Assembly (NCBI GenBank): GCA_040905965.1 | Contig: JBBDQP010000107.1 | Location: forward strand, 1 to 15,492 | Origin: DATHWB01 sp040905965 | GTDB lineage: Bacteria; Actinomycetota; Acidimicrobiia; Spongiisociales; ZC4RG35 | Length of the DNA stretch: 15,492 nucleotides | Reading direction: 5' to 3' | Part shown: in pieces, positions 13,293 to 15,492 of the stretch | Position numbering within the stretch: the stretch's first letter is position 1 | Layout: every line of letters begins with the position of its first letter | Made by a program: the position numbers and the translations under genes | Notes under the pieces: generated by a model | The model's database searches: none | Told to the model about the DNA's origin: nothing | Seen by the model: the letters and a program-made list of their open reading frames with translations, nothing else

Positions 13293-15492
13293 TTGTCCTC
13301 GCGCGTCGCTGAGCGCTTTTCCTTCGGCAAAATCCCCGAAGTACTTCCCCTGCCCGACCTTCTCGCAGTCCAACACGAGTCATTTCAATGGTTCCTCGAC
13401 GAGGGACTCAAGGAGATCTTCGATGAGATCTCTCCCATCGAGGACTTCACCGGCTCGCTTGCCCTCGAACTGACCGATCACCGTTTCGGTGATCCGATCA
13501 TGTCGATCGAAGAGTGCAAGGAGCGCGACACCAACTACGCCCGTCCGCTGTTCGTCACCGCCCGGTTCATGAACAAGCAGACCGGCGAAATCAAAGAACA
13601 GCAGGTCTTCCTCGGCGACTTCCCGATGATGACCGAAAACGGTGTCTTCATCGTCAACGGGACAGAGCGCGTCGTCGTCTCCCAGCTGGTCCGTTCGCCT
13701 GGTGTCTATTACGACGCAACGCCGGACAAGACCTCCGACCGATTCATCTACGCCGGCAAGGTCATCCCCGGACGTGGTGCCTGGCTCGAGTTCGACACCG
13801 ACAAGCGCGACACCATCGGTGTCCGCGTCGACCGCAAGCGCCGTCAGTACGTCTCCGCCTTCCTCCGTGCCCTCGGCATCGCCGAGACCGACGAGGAGAT
13901 CCTCGATCTGTTCGACGGCGCCGAGTCGATCAAGAACACACTCGAGCGCGACCCGGCCACCGATCGTGACGAGGCGCTCGTCGACCTCTACCGCAAGCTG
14001 CGTCCAGGCGAGCCGACCACCGTCGAATCTGCCCGCGGGCTGATCCAGACGCTGTTCCGGAATCCGAAGCGTTACGACCTCACCCGGGTCGGCCGCTACA
14101 AGCTCAGCCAGAAGTTCCAGGAGCCGACACCCGACGACTACCGGGCCGAAGGGCTCCAGTTGTTGCGTGACGAGGACATGGTCGACGCGATCAAGTATCT
14201 CGTGGCGATGCATGCCGGTCAGCCGACGATGACCACCCACAAGGGCATCGAGATTCCGGTCCTCACCGACGACATCGACCACTTCGGAAACCGCCGCATT
14301 CGGACGGTGGGTGAGCTGATCCAGAACCAGATCCGAGTGGGGCTCTCCCGCCTCGAGCGGGTCGTCAAAGAGCGGATGACCACCCAGGATCCGGAAGCGA
14401 TCACGCCGCAGTCGCTGATCAACATCCGTCCGGTCACCGCCTCGATCAAGGAGTTCTTCGGGACCTCCCAGCTCAGCCAGTTCATGGACCAGCCGAACCC
14501 GCTGGCCGGGTTGACGCACCGTCGCCGGCTGTCTGCACTCGGCCCCGGCGGTCTCAGCCGTGAGCGCGCCGGATTCGAGGTTCGCGACGTCCACTCCAGC
14601 CACTACGGCCGCATGTGCCCGATTGAGACACCGGAGGGTCCGAACATCGGACTGATCGGCTCGCTGGCGACCTATGCCAGGGTCAACCGGTTCGGATTCA
14701 TCGAGACGCCGTACCGCAAGGTCGAAGACGGCACGGTTACAAAGAAGATCGAGTATCTGACCGCCACCGAGGAAGAGCGCTACGTCATCGCCCAGGCGAA
14801 CGCTCCGCTCAAGGAGGACAGCACGTTCCGCAACCCGCGTGTGCTCGTCCGCAAGGCCGGGGGAGAAGTCGAGTCGGTCTCGCCCACCCAGGTGGACTAC
14901 ATGGACGTGTCGCCCAAGCAGATCGTCTCGGTCTCGACCGCACTCATCCCATTCCTCGAGCATGACGACGCCAACCGCGCCCTCATGGGTTCGAACATGC
15001 AACGTCAGGCAGTCCCGCTGATCCGTTCGGATGCTCCGCTCGTGGGGACCGGGGTCGAGCGTCGTGCCGCCCAGGACTCAGGCGACATGGTCATTTCGAC
15101 CGTCGACGGCGAAGTGACCGAGGTCACCGGCGTCGAGATCGTGGTCAAGGAAACCGGCACGAACAAGAAGCACACCTACCCCCTCGACAAGTTCGAGCGT
15201 TCCAACCAGGGCACCTGCATGAATCAGAAGCCGCTGGCGCGCGAAGGCGACAAGGTGAAGGTCGGCGACGTGCTCGCCGACGGGCCTTCCACCGACCAGG
15301 GCGAACTCGCCCTCGGCCGGAACTTGATCGTTGCCTTCATGCCGTGGAACGGTCACAACTTCGAGGACGCCATCATCCTCTCCCAGCGTCTCGTCCAGGA
15401 CGACCTGCTCACGTCGATCCACATCGAAGAGCACGAGATCGACGCCCGCGACACCAAGCTCGGCGCCGAGGAGATCACGCGTGACATCCCGA
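13293..15492 (+). CDS. rpoB: DNA-directed RNA polymerase subunit beta, 5' part (runs off the window)
   Basis: 733 codons of RpoB are present; the gene continues past the edge, so about the last third is missing. The subunit forms one side of the RNA polymerase claw with the catalytic centre shared with beta'. Landmarks: FGKIPEVLPLPDLLAVQHES at the N-terminus, SPIEDF, FLGDFPMMTENGVFIVNGTE, then VVVSQLVRSPGVYY (about 125-140). The rifampicin region is at residues 393-420 with Q396, D399, H409 and S414, matching E. coli Q513, D516, H526 and S531. RMCPIETPEGPNIGLIGSLA (about 445-463) and the start of the flap and C-terminal region follow. The TTG start is set by TAGGAGG five bases upstream. Two promoters precede it. 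The ribosomal protein genes rplJ and rplL are not directly upstream; a beta-glucosidase gene is. rpoC presumably follows outside the window. Confidence 0.96.
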   Translation, partial: MSSRVAERFSFGKIPEVLPLPDLLAVQHESFQWFLDEGLKEIFDEISPIEDFTGSLALELTDHRFGDPIMSIEECKERDTNYARPLFVTARFMNKQTGEIKEQQVFLGDFPMMTENGVFIVNGTERVVVSQLVRSPGVYYDATPDKTSDRFIYAGKVIPGRGAWLEFDTDKRDTIGVRVDRKRRQYVSAFLRALGIAETDEEILDLFDGAESIKNTLERDPATDRDEALVDLYRKLRPGEPTTVESARGLIQTLFRNPKRYDLTRVGRYKLSQKFQEPTPDDYRAEGLQLLRDEDMVDAIKYLVAMHAGQPTMTTHKGIEIPVLTDDIDHFGNRRIRTVGELIQNQIRVGLSRLERVVKERMTTQDPEAITPQSLINIRPVTASIKEFFGTSQLSQFMDQPNPLAGLTHRRRLSALGPGGLSRERAGFEVRDVHSSHYGRMCPIETPEGPNIGLIGSLATYARVNRFGFIETPYRKVEDGTVTKKIEYLTATEEERYVIAQANAPLKEDSTFRNPRVLVRKAGGEVESVSPTQVDYMDVSPKQIVSVSTALIPFLEHDDANRALMGSNMQRQAVPLIRSDAPLVGTGVERRAAQDSGDMVISTVDGEVTEVTGVEIVVKETGTNKKHTYPLDKFERSNQGTCMNQKPLAREGDKVKVGDVLADGPSTDQGELALGRNLIVAFMPWNGHNFEDAIILSQRLVQDDLLTSIHIEEHEIDARDTKLGAEEITRDIP

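Noticed and set aside
13380..15002. Long open frame of 540 codons on the minus strand opposite rpoB
   Set aside because: It mirrors a certain rpoB gene. High G/C at third positions makes antisense frames stay open. The translation is rich in D, R, G and V and has no recognisable domain.
1..15492. Search for CRISPR arrays, tRNA or rRNA genes, IS elements or defence and biosynthetic clusters
   Set aside because: No regular repeats, cloverleaf-like sequence, transposase, integrase, nuclease or assembly-line enzyme could be found. The window looks like ordinary chromosome.

Overview
The window is high-GC, densely packed bacterial chromosome. The 5' part of rpoB at the right end is clearly actinobacterial: it carries the stretch SPIEDF and the run TERVVVSQLVRSPGVYY. 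Together with the many genes that look leaderless, this points to an actinomycete. I would guess a member of Acidimicrobiia or a neighbouring lineage, but I cannot prove that from one window. I see no tRNA, rRNA, CRISPR array, insertion sequence, phage gene or other sign of recent transfer. Gene content looks like core and metabolic chromosome, not an accessory island.

Layout from left to right. (1) A tight two-gene unit of O-acetylhomoserine sulfhydrylase (metY, 14-1321) and a CoA_binding_2 protein (1323-1802), closed by a short hairpin. (2) A NUDIX hydrolase (1890-2300) with its own promoter. (3) An M20 metallopeptidase/deacylase (2353-3579), overlapped at ATGA by an orphan six-helix, PAS-containing sensor histidine kinase (3576-5153). 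(4) An oligopeptidase B-like S9A peptidase on the minus strand (5135-7159), which meets the kinase tail to tail with a 19-bp overlap. (5) Divergently from it, an MscS-type channel (7242-8156), then an unrecognised 266-aa protein (8186-8986), a GlsB/YeaQ-type small membrane protein (9051-9308) and a probable 52-aa single-helix protein (9320-9478). (6) A thiolase (9575-10759) overlapped by a zinc-free quinone oxidoreductase (10759-11739), then a GH1 beta-glucosidase (11750-13066). (7) A 226-bp regulatory region with two sigma70-type promoters, followed by rpoB (13293 to the window edge), which starts at TTG behind a strong ribosome binding site.

The most coherent non-gene signal is regulatory. 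Six genes without a convincing Shine-Dalgarno sequence each have a TANNNT -10 box ending 6-9 bases before the start codon, as expected for leaderless mRNAs. Genes with an obvious ribosome binding site (glsB-like, thiolase, rpoB) have their -10 boxes further upstream. The pattern also helps choose several start codons.

Functionally the genes are a mixture: methionine/homocysteine synthesis, nucleotide clean-up, peptide and acyl-amide hydrolysis, osmotic safety valve, acyl-CoA thiolysis with a partner reductase, beta-glucoside hydrolysis and transcription. I do not see a multi-gene novel system. The best candidates for undescribed biology are the 266-aa protein at 8186, the small membrane protein at 9320 and the kinase fused transcriptionally to a peptidase.
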